This document shows positions 1 through 8,355 of a stretch of 64,000 nt of DNA, piece after piece (the first letter of the stretch is position 1; each line of letters opens with the position of its first letter). The stretch is from Desulfurella amilsii (GTDB lineage: Bacteria; Campylobacterota_A; Desulfurellia; Desulfurellales; Desulfurellaceae): NCBI RefSeq assembly GCF_002119425.1, contig NZ_MDSU01000001.1, positions 208,065-272,064 on the forward strand, read 5' to 3'. The translations under genes were made by a program, and so were the position numbers. The notes beneath the pieces were generated by a model. It worked only from the letters and a program-made list of their open reading frames with translations. It made no database searches and was not told where the DNA came from.

Positions 1-2
1 AA

Positions 3-686
3 AATAAATTACATAAAGTTTATAAAATAAATGATGCATCTGCTATTAACCATATAAAACAAAAAATTAAAAATCAAACATTAGTCATAGCTGATGGTCA
101 CCATAGATACGAAACTTGTTTATCCATTAAAGAACACTACAAACAAATAGGTCAAGAAACTCCTGGAAGCGATTACGCTCTTGTTTTTTTTGTTGATAAA
201 AATGATGAGCTGTCTTTAATGCCCATACACAGATTAATAAAAAAAATCAATATTGATAAATTGAAACAAAAACTTTATAATTTCTTTGAAATTGGCGATG
301 TTTTTAATTATGATATAGTCATGTATGATGGTGAATTTACTTATTTAAAATACATGAAAAAAATTACGGATGGTTTAATAGAAAGGCTTGATGTGAAGAT
401 TTTTGAAGATGTAGTTTTTAAAGGTATGCTAAATCTTAGCGATGCAGACATTGCAAGTAATGAAATATCAGGCTATGCTCACTCAAAAGAAGAAGTAGTA
501 AAAAGTGTTGATAGAAAAGAAGCTGCTGCGGGGTTTTTACTAAAGCCTATAACTTACGATACACTATTTGAAATTACAAGCCATAACCTTACATTCCCAC
601 AAAAATCCACATACTTTTATCCCAAAATCCCAAGCGGCCTTGTAGGGTATCATTTTAGCAGTATAGAGGGTTGTAAAAATGTTTGA
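3..686 (+). CDS. DUF1015 family protein, C-terminal part (5' end outside window)
   Basis: The frame is open from the first bases of the window to a stop at 686, so only the last 227 residues are seen. The stretch IADGHHRYET near residue 30 of the visible part is the hallmark of DUF1015, a family of about 400 residues sometimes found near serine biosynthesis genes; its biochemical role is unknown. An internal ATG at 219 would give a shorter protein, but the conserved histidine motif lies upstream of it, so that is not the true start. The stop overlaps the queD start by 8 nt, which puts it first in the visible queD-DUF1844-HDOD-cheR string. Confidence 0.85.
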   Translation, partial: NKLHKVYKINDASAINHIKQKIKNQTLVIADGHHRYETCLSIKEHYKQIGQETPGSDYALVFFVDKNDELSLMPIHRLIKKINIDKLKQKLYNFFEIGDVFNYDIVMYDGEFTYLKYMKKITDGLIERLDVKIFEDVVFKGMLNLSDADIASNEISGYAHSKEEVVKSVDRKEAAAGFLLKPITYDTLFEITSHNLTFPQKSTYFYPKIPSGLVGYHFSSIEGCKNV

Positions 687-1044
687 AATTTGTGTTGAAA
701 GTGATTTTTGTGCAGCACATAGACTAAATAATTATCTTGGCGCATGCGAAAACCTGCATGGTCATAATTTTAAAGTAGAGGTTGTTGTTAGATGTAGCAA
801 ACTTAACCAAACATACATAGGAATAGATTTTAAAGAATTAAAAGGACATCTAAAAGATATATTGTCTGCACTTGATCACAGGTATTTGAATGAAATAGAT
901 TTTTTTTCAAAAACAAACCCCACATCAGAAATGATAGCAAAATACATTTTTGAAACATTAAAAAGTCGCATAAAGGAATGCGATCTATACACTGTAAGTG
1001 TTTATGAAACGCCTACATCAAAAGCAACCTATATGGAGGATTAG
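679..1044 (+). CDS. queD: 6-carboxy-5,6,7,8-tetrahydropterin synthase QueD
   Basis: A 121-aa member of the PTPS/QueD family, which converts 7,8-dihydroneopterin triphosphate to 6-carboxytetrahydropterin in queuosine and 7-deazaguanine synthesis. Zinc-ligand histidines are visible in CAAHRL (near residue 14) and in the HGHN motif (near residue 29). The acidic C-terminal pocket appears as VYETPTSKATY. Length matches the short bacterial QueD type. It overlaps the DUF1015 gene by 8 nt and is followed directly by the DUF1844 gene. Other queuosine genes (queC, queE, queF) are not in this window. Confidence 0.92.
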   Translation: MFEICVESDFCAAHRLNNYLGACENLHGHNFKVEVVVRCSKLNQTYIGIDFKELKGHLKDILSALDHRYLNEIDFFSKTNPTSEMIAKYIFETLKSRIKECDLYTVSVYETPTSKATYMED

Positions 1045-1290
1045 ATGAAGTTTGAAGAATTTATCCTATCAATTGCAGGCGGTGCTTATGTGCAGCTTGG
1101 GATAGTCGAAGACCCATTTGATAATACGAAAAAAATAGATTTAGAAATGGCAAAAGCCAGTATAGAGTTAATAGAAATGCTTAAAGAAAAGACAAAAAAC
1201 AATCTTACAAAAGAAGAGGAAGACTTGCTTGAGAGTGTAATATTAGATTTAAATGAAAAGTATAAAGAAAAAATAAGCAAAGAAACATAA
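1045..1290 (+). CDS. DUF1844 small protein
   Basis: An 81-aa protein that starts on the base after the queD stop, with a GGAGG Shine-Dalgarno inside the queD 3' end (1035-1039). The order FEEFILSIAGGAYVQLG, then a short acidic stretch, then the helix LEMAKASIELIEMLKEKT is the typical pattern of DUF1844, a family of about 80 to 120 residues of unknown function. No catalytic residues can be pointed to. The C-terminal half is strongly charged and probably helical. An antisense ORF over the same bases is a shadow. Confidence 0.8.
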   Translation: MKFEEFILSIAGGAYVQLGIVEDPFDNTKKIDLEMAKASIELIEMLKEKTKNNLTKEEEDLLESVILDLNEKYKEKISKET

Positions 1291-1300
1291 GTAGGCTAAA

Positions 1301-2179
1301 ATGAATAACGTAGAAAAACTATACAATAATTTAGAATCTATTGAAAATTTACCCGCTTTCCCTCAGATTGCCCTAGAGGTTACATATTTATTGAGAAAAG
1401 AATCTACATCTGCAAAGAATTTGTACGACCTTATACAGAAAGATCCTGTGTTGGTGTCTCAAATTTTAAAAACGGCTAATTCTCCATTTTACGGGCTACA
1501 TGAAAAAGTTTCTTCATTGGTGCATGCTATAAATTTACTTGGTTTTGTGCAAATAGAAAACATCGTTATTGCTTCGGCGCTACTTTCTACAATGAAAAAG
1601 TTTCCTGTTGGTAGACGATTCAACACAAATCAATTTTTGGATCACTCTTTTGGTTGTGGAATAACTGCAAAAATTATATCAAACATTCTAAATTTTAACA
1701 CAGGTGGCTTGGAGTTTTCCGCAGGTGTTATCCACGATATAGGAAAAGTTATATTAGATTTATACGACCAGGAAGATTTTGATAAAATTTTAAACTTTGC
1801 TTATAAAAACAATAAGTCGTTTTACGAATCCGAAAAAGTACTATTTGGTATAACGCATTGCGATTTAGCCAAAAAACTGCTCAAAAAATGGAGTTTGCCA
1901 GAAGATTTAATCGATGCTGTGGTAAACCATCATAGTCCAAAAAAGGCAAAAAATCAGATAATGGCATCTATTATATCTGTTGCAGATTTGCTTACTTACT
2001 CAGAAGGCATAGGTTTTGGTGGCAATTATTCAAAATTTTTAATGGAAGATCAAGAAGGATGGAAAATTATAACCTCAAACATTGAAGTTTCAAAAAAGAT
2101 TGATTTGGCTTTATTTACTTTCAAACTCTTTGAACAAATTGATGAGGCAAAAAAATCCTACTTTAAGGAGTTGCACTAA
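1301..2179 (+). CDS. HDOD domain signalling protein
   Basis: A 292-aa protein made almost entirely of one HDOD domain (residues about 10 to 210), a degenerate HD-type fold used in signalling. The family signature is seen in ENLPAFPQIALEV at the start, then ILKTANSPFYG and the helix LVHAINLLGF. HDIGK near residue 147 and VVNHH near residue 205 resemble HD metal ligands, so some phosphohydrolase activity cannot be excluded, though most HDOD proteins are not enzymes. It is followed without a gap by cheR, which suggests a role in chemotaxis or motility control. Confidence 0.85.
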   Translation: MNNVEKLYNNLESIENLPAFPQIALEVTYLLRKESTSAKNLYDLIQKDPVLVSQILKTANSPFYGLHEKVSSLVHAINLLGFVQIENIVIASALLSTMKKFPVGRRFNTNQFLDHSFGCGITAKIISNILNFNTGGLEFSAGVIHDIGKVILDLYDQEDFDKILNFAYKNNKSFYESEKVLFGITHCDLAKKLLKKWSLPEDLIDAVVNHHSPKKAKNQIMASIISVADLLTYSEGIGFGGNYSKFLMEDQEGWKIITSNIEVSKKIDLALFTFKLFEQIDEAKKSYFKELH

Positions 2180-2986
2180 ATGCCAGAAATGGATTCTGAA
2201 ATATTTGAAAACTTAAGAAACTTCATTTACGAAAAATCCGGCATTTTTTTTGAAGTTAGCAAGAAATATCTGCTTGAAAATAAACTTTCAAAACGCATAC
2301 AAGAATTAAAATTGCGAGATTATGAAGATTATTTAAGATTTTTACAAAACAGAAAAGATGAATTATGCAATCTCTTTGATGCAATAACAATTAATGAAAC
2401 CTATCTTTTTAGGCATGCACAGCAAATTGAAGTATTTTTAATTGTAGCAAACGAGCTTCTAAAGCAAAAACCCATGTTGAATATATGGAGTGCAGCTTGC
2501 TCAAGCGGAGAAGAACCATATACTTTAGTTATAGCTTTAATGGAAAAATACGGGCAGCAAATACCAGCAAGAATCTTAGCATCAGATATTAGTCAGGAAG
2601 TTTTGGAAAAAGCAAAAAATGGAATTTACAATGAGTATGCTGTAAAAGAACTAACAAGTGCTATAAAGCAAAAATACTTCGATATTGAAAAAAATACATA
2701 TAAAATCAAAGATTTTGTTAAGAGCAAAGTAGTGCTTAGACAATTGAACCTTATTGATAACGAAGATTTAAGCAGCGTTGGTAAAATGGATATAATATTC
2801 TTAAGGAATGTTTTAATTTACTTTGATAACAAATCTAGACAAAAAGTTATAGATAAGATTCATAATGATATTTTGAATAAAAATGGATATTTATTTTTAG
2901 GCGCAACAGAGTCAATATCAAGATTAAATACGAAGCTTAAGCTTGTACATTTCAAACAGGCACTTGCTTATAAAAAAGAAGATTAA
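2180..2986 (+). CDS. cheR: Chemotaxis protein methyltransferase CheR
   Basis: A 268-aa CheR, which methylates glutamate side chains of chemoreceptors with SAM in the cytoplasm. The N-terminal helical domain (residues 1 to 70) is followed by the SAM-binding fold. NIWSAACSSGEEPYTL (near residue 100) is motif I, and FLRNVLIYFD (near residue 210) is the conserved late motif. The start is set by AAGGAG about 9 nt upstream, within the end of the HDOD gene. Its stop codon TAA (2984-2986) touches the 3' end of the converging RNase P RNA at 2987. Two receptors it could act on lie at 60985 and 62668. Confidence 0.93.
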   Translation: MPEMDSEIFENLRNFIYEKSGIFFEVSKKYLLENKLSKRIQELKLRDYEDYLRFLQNRKDELCNLFDAITINETYLFRHAQQIEVFLIVANELLKQKPMLNIWSAACSSGEEPYTLVIALMEKYGQQIPARILASDISQEVLEKAKNGIYNEYAVKELTSAIKQKYFDIEKNTYKIKDFVKSKVVLRQLNLIDNEDLSSVGKMDIIFLRNVLIYFDNKSRQKVIDKIHNDILNKNGYLFLGATESISRLNTKLKLVHFKQALAYKKED

Positions 2987-3319
2987 GGCAAGCAGGCTAT
3001 AAGCCAGGTTCTGTAAGGAATAAATCCTTTGGGGCCATTTATCTAAGCGACCTACCCGGAGATTATAGGCTCGGATCAGGCCAATCTCCCTATTTGGTCT
3101 TGCTCTAAGCGGGGCTTGCAATGCCACAGCCATTACTGGTTGTGCGGTAAGCTCTTACCTCACCATTTCGCTTTTTACTTAAAACTATCGTTTTAAGTAA
3201 CTTCTTTTCTGTTGCGCTTTCCTGTGGATCACTCCAACCCTTTTACAGGCGCTTTGATCCGATAGAGCCTGGACTTTCCTCTAGTGCTTAATGCACCAGC
3301 GACCCCGCACCTACTTGCC
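2987..3319 (-). ncRNA. rnpB: RNase P RNA (M1 RNA), bacterial type A-like
   Basis: Read on the minus strand the RNA begins near 3319 with GGCAAGUAGG and ends at 2987 with CCUGCUUGCC, which form a 10-bp P1 stem with one G-U pair. The near-invariant bacterial segments GAGGAAAGTCCAGGCTC (5' side) and CAGAACCTGGCTTATAG (3' side) are both present. The 333-nt length is usual. It is the catalytic RNA that trims tRNA 5' leaders. The locus is much more GC-rich than its surroundings. The 3' end abuts the cheR stop codon, and no separate terminator fits between them. Confidence 0.95.
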
Positions 3320-3326
3320 GTTAATT

Positions 3327-3354
3327 AATATATCCTAAAGTATGGCGTTGTCAA
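3327..3354 (-). promoter_or_regulatory. Sigma70-type promoter of rnpB
   Basis: On the minus strand TTGACA (3354-3349) is separated by 16 nt from TATATT (3332-3327). Transcription would start near 3320, which matches the 5' end deduced from the P1 stem. The TGA of the -35 box is also the stop codon of amiC (3353-3351). Confidence 0.75.
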
Positions 3355-4526
3355 TTGTTTTTATATGTGTCTAAGTATTTAATCAAGCCGCTAGCTATGC
3401 CTTTTGCTATTGTTTGCTGGTAATTGGAGTCTTTTAAATACTCATTGTCTTTAGGGTTTGTTATAAAGAGCGTTTCTATTAAAATTGATGGGCAATTTGT
3501 ACCTACAAGTACGTAAAACGGAGCCTGATCTATACCTCTGTTTATTAAACCAGGATATACTGGCTTTGTAATAGAATATATGGAGTCATCTACATCTTTG
3601 GCAAGGATAGCAGACTCTTTGAGTTTTGCTTGATTTATTAGTGAAATTATAATTTTGTTAATTGTGCCCATTTGCTCTAGGGGAACGTCGTTTTCAAGTG
3701 CAGCAATTTTTAAAGCCTTTTGGTTGCTGGTTGCATTTAAAAAAAATACTTCCATTCCCTTAGCGGATGGATCTGTCGAAGCATTAGCGTGGATTGATAC
3801 AAACAGATTTGTTTTTGCATCATTTGCAATTTTTACTCTTTGGGCAAGTGGTATAAACACATCGCTGTCGCGGGTTAGTACTACCCTAAAACCTTTTTCT
3901 CTTAAAATTTGTGCACAATACTGAGCTATGCTTAAAACCACATCTTTTTCTTTAAGTCCTAAAATGCCAACTGCGCCAGAATCTTTGCCACCATGGCCTG
4001 GATCTAAAACAATTGTTATATTTTTAGGGTTATAAGATGGTAACTTAATGGGAGCTGTTATAATAGGAGGGTTACCTTGATTGTTATTATTGAGTGTTGG
4101 TTGAGAATTTTGAGTTGAATTTGTACTTAACTGAGTAGGCTTTATATTTTCTTTTTTTTCAGATATATTCAAATTAATTATAAGAGTTTTTTTGTTTGTT
4201 TTAGATAAGTTTATGTCGTATTGATAATCTGGGTTTAATTTAAAATATATGCGTGTTTGATTGGGCAGTTGCTTTAAAATAACTCTTTCTATATCATAAT
4301 TGGGCTTTAGGTTAGTGTTTATTATGGCTTTGTTTGTGCCAATATAAAAAAGCTCATTTGAGAGCCTGATATAAGTGTAATTTTCTAAGTTGTCAAATTG
4401 AAGCATTATTGTTTGCTTTGTTTGTGAAATTTTGACAATATTTAGTGTCTTTAGGGTAAGACTAAAGGCGTTTGATACTAATAACAAAACAAACAGAGCG
4501 ATCAAAATTGTTGCTTTTTTCATCAT
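3351..4526 (-). CDS. N-acetylmuramoyl-L-alanine amidase (AMIN + Amidase_3)
   Basis: A 391-aa secreted zinc amidase that cuts the lactyl-peptide bond of peptidoglycan, AmiC-like. Residues 1 to 22 form a signal peptide (MMKKATILIALFVLLLVS). An AMIN-like beta domain (about 25 to 110) is followed by an Asn/Thr/Gln-rich linker (about 115 to 165) and the Amidase_3 domain. Catalytic features are LDPGHGGKDSGAVG (zinc His), SIHANAS (second His) and ILIETLFITN (general-base Glu). It diverges from mltG, another peptidoglycan cleavage enzyme. No Shine-Dalgarno precedes either of the two adjacent ATGs (4526, 4523), and a -10 box lies 5 nt before the first. Confidence 0.92.
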   Translation of the reverse strand: MMKKATILIALFVLLLVSNAFSLTLKTLNIVKISQTKQTIMLQFDNLENYTYIRLSNELFYIGTNKAIINTNLKPNYDIERVILKQLPNQTRIYFKLNPDYQYDINLSKTNKKTLIINLNISEKKENIKPTQLSTNSTQNSQPTLNNNNQGNPPIITAPIKLPSYNPKNITIVLDPGHGGKDSGAVGILGLKEKDVVLSIAQYCAQILREKGFRVVLTRDSDVFIPLAQRVKIANDAKTNLFVSIHANASTDPSAKGMEVFFLNATSNQKALKIAALENDVPLEQMGTINKIIISLINQAKLKESAILAKDVDDSIYSITKPVYPGLINRGIDQAPFYVLVGTNCPSILIETLFITNPKDNEYLKDSNYQQTIAKGIASGLIKYLDTYKNN

Positions 4527-4531
4527 CTGAC

Positions 4532-4560
4532 ATTATACTAACATGCGGTTGTTATTGCAA
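4532..4560 (-). promoter_or_regulatory. Sigma70-type promoter of amiC, probably leaderless
   Basis: TTGCAA (4560-4555), 17-nt spacer, TATAAT (4537-4532) on the minus strand. The expected start point, about 7 nt after the -10 box, falls on or next to the tandem ATG codons at 4526 and 4523, with no ribosome binding site between. Confidence 0.6.
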
Positions 4561-4628
4561 GGTGTATTTTGGAGTGTTTTATTGATAGTTTTTGATTGTA
4601 ATTTTGATTTATTAAAGATGCAATTTTA

Positions 4629-5645
4629 ATGAAAAGAGTTAAAAAGTTAATAATCATAAATACGGCTTTGCTTTTTATAGCGCTAGTATTTATTGTGTAT
4701 GCTATTTTTTCTTTTGAAAATTTTGTAAACCAGCCTAATTCGAGCATTAAAAAGAAAATTTATATGGTTATTTTACCAAGTCAGCCCGTCCTATCAATAT
4801 CTGAAGATTTACAAAAAAAGGGTATAATAAAAAGGTATGATTGGTTTTACTATTATACGCGTCTGTCTGGGAAGTCTAAAGATATAAAAGCTGGTGTACA
4901 TTTGTTTTATACAAATTATTCGCCTAAACAAACACTACAAGAGCTTATTGGTGAAAATAAAAATGATGTAATTTTTTCAATACCCCCTGGCTTTGATATT
5001 CAAACAATTGCACAGAGATTAAGTAAAATGGGTTTTGATGGAGGTAAGTTTTATAAGTTAGCAAAATCTAAATCAAATGCTTATGAATTATTGCATTTTA
5101 AGGCATCAAATATGGAGGGCTTTTTGGGCGCTGGGGATTATTTTGTTGAAAAAAAAGAAAAACCTTCTGTGCTGTTAAAACTTATGTTTGAGCAATTTAA
5201 AAAAGATTATACTGACCTGGCTGATTTTGGCCACATTGATAAAAATTTATACGAAAAGGTTATAATTGCATCATTAGTGGAAAAAGAAGCCAAAGTAAAC
5301 TCTGAAAGGCCTTTAATTGCAAGCGTAATATGCAATAGATTGAAAAAAAACATGTTGTTGCAGATAGATTCTTCTGTAATATATGGTATAAAAGATTTTA
5401 ATGGAAAATTAACCATTCAAGATCTTGAAAACAAAAAAAACATATACAATACTTATGTACATAAAAAATTACCTCCAACGCCCATTTGTTCTCCAAGTTA
5501 CCAATCGCTAAAAGCAGCGTTTGACCCAGCAAAAACAAATTATTTATATTTTGTATCGAAAAATGACGGTAGGCATGTTTTTTCCACTACTTTAAAACAG
5601 CAAAATTACTGGGTAGATATATATCAGAAAGGCAAAAAACAATGA
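4629..5645 (+). CDS. mltG: Endolytic murein transglycosylase MltG
   Basis: A 338-aa YceG/MltG protein, an inner-membrane lytic transglycosylase that cuts nascent glycan strands and sets their length. One N-terminal membrane helix is seen (about residues 8 to 27), followed by a LysM-like region and the catalytic domain. The conserved Glu lies in IIASLVEKEAKV (near residue 220), followed by RPLIASVICNRL and LQIDSSVIYG. The C-terminal part has the conserved TPICSPSYQSLKAAFDPA. The Shine-Dalgarno is weak. Its stop overlaps miaB by 4 nt, which begins a long co-directional string reaching ysxC. Confidence 0.93.
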   Translation: MKRVKKLIIINTALLFIALVFIVYAIFSFENFVNQPNSSIKKKIYMVILPSQPVLSISEDLQKKGIIKRYDWFYYYTRLSGKSKDIKAGVHLFYTNYSPKQTLQELIGENKNDVIFSIPPGFDIQTIAQRLSKMGFDGGKFYKLAKSKSNAYELLHFKASNMEGFLGAGDYFVEKKEKPSVLLKLMFEQFKKDYTDLADFGHIDKNLYEKVIIASLVEKEAKVNSERPLIASVICNRLKKNMLLQIDSSVIYGIKDFNGKLTIQDLENKKNIYNTYVHKKLPPTPICSPSYQSLKAAFDPAKTNYLYFVSKNDGRHVFSTTLKQQNYWVDIYQKGKKQ

Positions 5646-6910
5646 AATACTACATTAAAACATTTGGATGTCAGATGAACGAAAGAGATTCGGAAAAAAT
5701 TGAATCAATATTGCAGGAAAATGGTTATGAAAAAGCAGACATTAAAGAAGCTGACATTGTGATTGTGAATTCATGTGCAGTGAGAGAGAAGTCAGAAAAA
5801 AAAATATTTAGCGAAATTGGTAGGATTAGAAATTTGAATAAAAAGGCAAAATTTATTTCAATGGGCTGTGTTGCGCAAATTTTCCCACAAAAGCTTTCTA
5901 AAATATCTGATGTTGTATTAGGTACCGCATCTATTTACGAATTCAAAAATTTTTTTAATAAAGATTTCAAAGGAATCTTTGTTTCCAAAGAGATGACTGA
6001 GTCAGATTATATATTTGGTCATTTAAAAAGCCCTACCGCCTACATTGATATAATTTATGGGTGTGATAATTTTTGCACTTATTGTGTTGTCCCATATACT
6101 AGACTTAGGGAAGTATCTAGATCATACAATTCTATTATACAAGAAATAAAGAATGCAGTTGAAATTGGTGCAAAAGAAGTTATATTATTAGGTCAGAATG
6201 TGAACTCATACAATTTTGATGGGGTAAATTTTATTGGGTTGTTAGAAATGGTAAATAAAATAGCTGGAGTAAAAAGGATAAGGTTTGTAACATCCCACCC
6301 AAAAGATTTTAGTGAGGATTTGGCAAAAACGATACTTGATTTAGATAAGGTATGTGAACATTTGCATTTGCCACTTCAATCTGGTTCAGATAGGATATTA
6401 AAATTGATGCGCAGAAAGTATAATTTTAAAGAGTTTGCTCAAAAAATAGAGTACTTTAGAAAATATAACCCAAAAGGTTCAATAACAAGCGATATTATTG
6501 TAGGCTTTCCCCGTGAGACAAAAGAGGATTTTAAACAAACACTAATGGCTCTAGAAGAAATTCAATTTGATGAAATTTACTCTTTTAAGTATTCTAACAG
6601 ACCTTTTGCAAAAGCTGCTTTAATGCCTGATCAAATTAGTGAAGAAGAAAAAAAAGAAAGGTTATCGATTGTGCAAGATTTGCAGTCGAAAATTAGCGAG
6701 CAGATTAACAAGCGCTACTTAGGTAGCATACAGGAAGTTTTAATTGAGTCAAAAGCCAAAGCTTTTAACCAAGTGCAAGCAAGAACCAGAACAAACAAAA
6801 TAGTAAACATTGATAATTCGAAATTAAATCTAAATGAAGGTAATTTGGTTTTTGCTAAAATAACAAAACTTAATAAGCATAGCTTTAATGGTGAAATATG
6901 TACAAACTAG
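5642..6910 (+). CDS. miaB: tRNA-2-methylthio-N6-dimethylallyladenosine synthase MiaB
   Basis: A 422-aa radical-SAM methylthiotransferase that modifies A37 of tRNAs reading U-starting codons. The N-terminal UPF0004 domain has three cluster cysteines, in FGCQMN, NSCAVR and MGCVAQ. The radical-SAM cluster motif is YGCDNFCTYCVVPYTR (near residue 143). A C-terminal TRAM domain begins near residue 365 (IQEVLIESKAKAF). Opening with KYYIKTFGCQMNERDSE is typical of MiaB rather than MtaB or RimO. It overlaps mltG by 4 nt and the following DUF151 gene by 13 nt. Confidence 0.95.
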   Translation: MKYYIKTFGCQMNERDSEKIESILQENGYEKADIKEADIVIVNSCAVREKSEKKIFSEIGRIRNLNKKAKFISMGCVAQIFPQKLSKISDVVLGTASIYEFKNFFNKDFKGIFVSKEMTESDYIFGHLKSPTAYIDIIYGCDNFCTYCVVPYTRLREVSRSYNSIIQEIKNAVEIGAKEVILLGQNVNSYNFDGVNFIGLLEMVNKIAGVKRIRFVTSHPKDFSEDLAKTILDLDKVCEHLHLPLQSGSDRILKLMRRKYNFKEFAQKIEYFRKYNPKGSITSDIIVGFPRETKEDFKQTLMALEEIQFDEIYSFKYSNRPFAKAALMPDQISEEEKKERLSIVQDLQSKISEQINKRYLGSIQEVLIESKAKAFNQVQARTRTNKIVNIDNSKLNLNEGNLVFAKITKLNKHSFNGEICTN

Positions 6911-7326
6911 AAGTGGCTGATTTAATATTTAGCGATAATAAAAATCAAGCGCAAATAATATTTGAGGATGAAAACGGTGATTTTTATGCATTTTCACTTA
7001 CGCCAGAGCGAGCAAGGCTTGTATATCTGTTGGTCTACCAAACATACGTCCCAAAAAATACTATATACGAGGTGTTTTTAAATTTCACAGGCGCGCTTGG
7101 AATAAAAGTAAAGTCCGTTGTTATTGAAGATGTAGAAAATTTAAGCGCTTATTTAGTCTTAGAAACACAAGATTTGCAAGATATGAAAATGACGATATGT
7201 ACACAAGATGCTTTTGTTGTAGGTCTTATGTCAAAAGCTGAATTTTACATAAAAAAAGATACATGCTTTGTTGATCATGTTGAGTATTGTTGGCTTGATT
7301 TTGTTAAGCGTTTTTTGGGAGGCTAA
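6898..7326 (+). CDS. Divergent bifunctional-nuclease (DUF151/BFN) domain protein
   Basis: A 142-aa protein whose layout follows the DUF151/BFN family: an N-terminal strand region ending in FSLTPERARLVYLLV, a central IYEVFLNFTGALGIKVKSVVIED, a strand pair SAYLVLETQDLQDM, and AFVVGLMSKAEFYIKKD, where usual members have S-R-PSDAI-A---APIFV. The canonical SRPSDA segment is replaced by CTQDAFVVG, so nuclease activity reported for some relatives should not be assumed. The ATG lies within miaB, 13 nt before its stop. Many bacteria carry a DUF151 gene near miaB or other tRNA-modification genes, which supports the call. Confidence 0.65.
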   Translation: MYKLEVADLIFSDNKNQAQIIFEDENGDFYAFSLTPERARLVYLLVYQTYVPKNTIYEVFLNFTGALGIKVKSVVIEDVENLSAYLVLETQDLQDMKMTICTQDAFVVGLMSKAEFYIKKDTCFVDHVEYCWLDFVKRFLGG

Positions 7327-8340
7327 TTGAATATAAGGGAGCGGATAGAAAAAAACGAAGAGCTTTATTTGTGCAAATTTGCAGCTAAATCAAGTCAAAC
7401 AAAAGGTAGGTTAAAACCAGAAGAAAAAGACGATATCAGAACCGATTACATGCGCGATAGAGATAGAGTTATTCATTCTAAATCATTTCGTAGATTAAAA
7501 CATAAAACTCAAGTATTTTTTTCCCCACTTGGAGATCATTATAGGACGCGTATGACTCATACGTTGGAAGTATCGCAAGTAGCAAGAACAATTGCTGTGG
7601 CATTGAGCCTAAACGAAACGCTCACAGAGGCTATAAGTTTAGCACATGACTTAGGGCATACACCATTTGGACATGCGGGTGAGGCTGTTTTGAACAAAAA
7701 AACAAACGGAAAATTTAAGCACTGGTTCCAAAGCTTAAGAGTGGTTGATGTGCTGGAAAAAGATGGTCAAGGCTTAAATTTGACATACGAAGTAAGGGAT
7801 GGTATAGTAAAGCATTCAAAAGGAAGAGGAGATATTTTACTTGATAAAAAAAATTCTGCTAATACACTTGAGGGGCAGATTGTGCGTATAGCAGATATTA
7901 TAGCATATGTAAATCACGATATAGATGATGCCCAGCGTGCTAAAATTATTGATAAAATACCAAATAGACTATCAAATGTTCTTGGAGATACGCATTCAAA
8001 AAGAATAACCACAATGGTAAAAAGTGTTATAAAACAAACAAAAGAATCAAATTACGAGCAAATCTTAATTGAAAGTGATATACTTGAATGTTTGAATGAA
8101 CTAAGGGATTTTTTATTTGAAAATGTGTATATGTCAGGTGCAATACAAAGCGAAATTTCAAAAAGCTCAAAGGTTATAAGTGATCTGTTTGATTATTTTC
8201 TCGAACATATTGATCTTATACCACAGTATGGTTCTACAAAAGAAGAATCAGTTGCAGATTACATTTCTGGAATGACAGATAGGTACGCAATGGATCTATA
8301 CTATAAGATTTTTATACCAAAATCTTGGGCTATTACATAA
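7327..8340 (+). CDS. Deoxyguanosinetriphosphate triphosphohydrolase-like HD protein
   Basis: A 337-aa dGTPase-family protein that removes tripolyphosphate from dNTPs. The HD motif set is complete: [16 protein letters not shown] (first His), [18 protein letters not shown] (His-Asp pair and following His) and [18 protein letters not shown] (late Asp). The N-terminal [22 protein letters not shown] is typical of the short cytoplasmic type. The start is TTG at 7327, right after the stop of the upstream gene, with GGGAGG at 7318-7323. It is 15 nt from the PmbA gene. Confidence 0.92.
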   Translation: MNIRERIEKNEELYLCKFAAKSSQTKGRLKPEEKDDIRTDYMRDRDRVIHSKSFRRLKHKTQVFFSPLGDHYRTRMTHTLEVSQVARTIAVALSLNETLTEAISLAHDLGHTPFGHAGEAVLNKKTNGKFKHWFQSLRVVDVLEKDGQGLNLTYEVRDGIVKHSKGRGDILLDKKNSANTLEGQIVRIADIIAYVNHDIDDAQRAKIIDKIPNRLSNVLGDTHSKRITTMVKSVIKQTKESNYEQILIESDILECLNELRDFLFENVYMSGAIQSEISKSSKVISDLFDYFLEHIDLIPQYGSTKEESVADYISGMTDRYAMDLYYKIFIPKSWAIT

Positions 8341-8355
8341 AAAGGGGGGGAGTTT

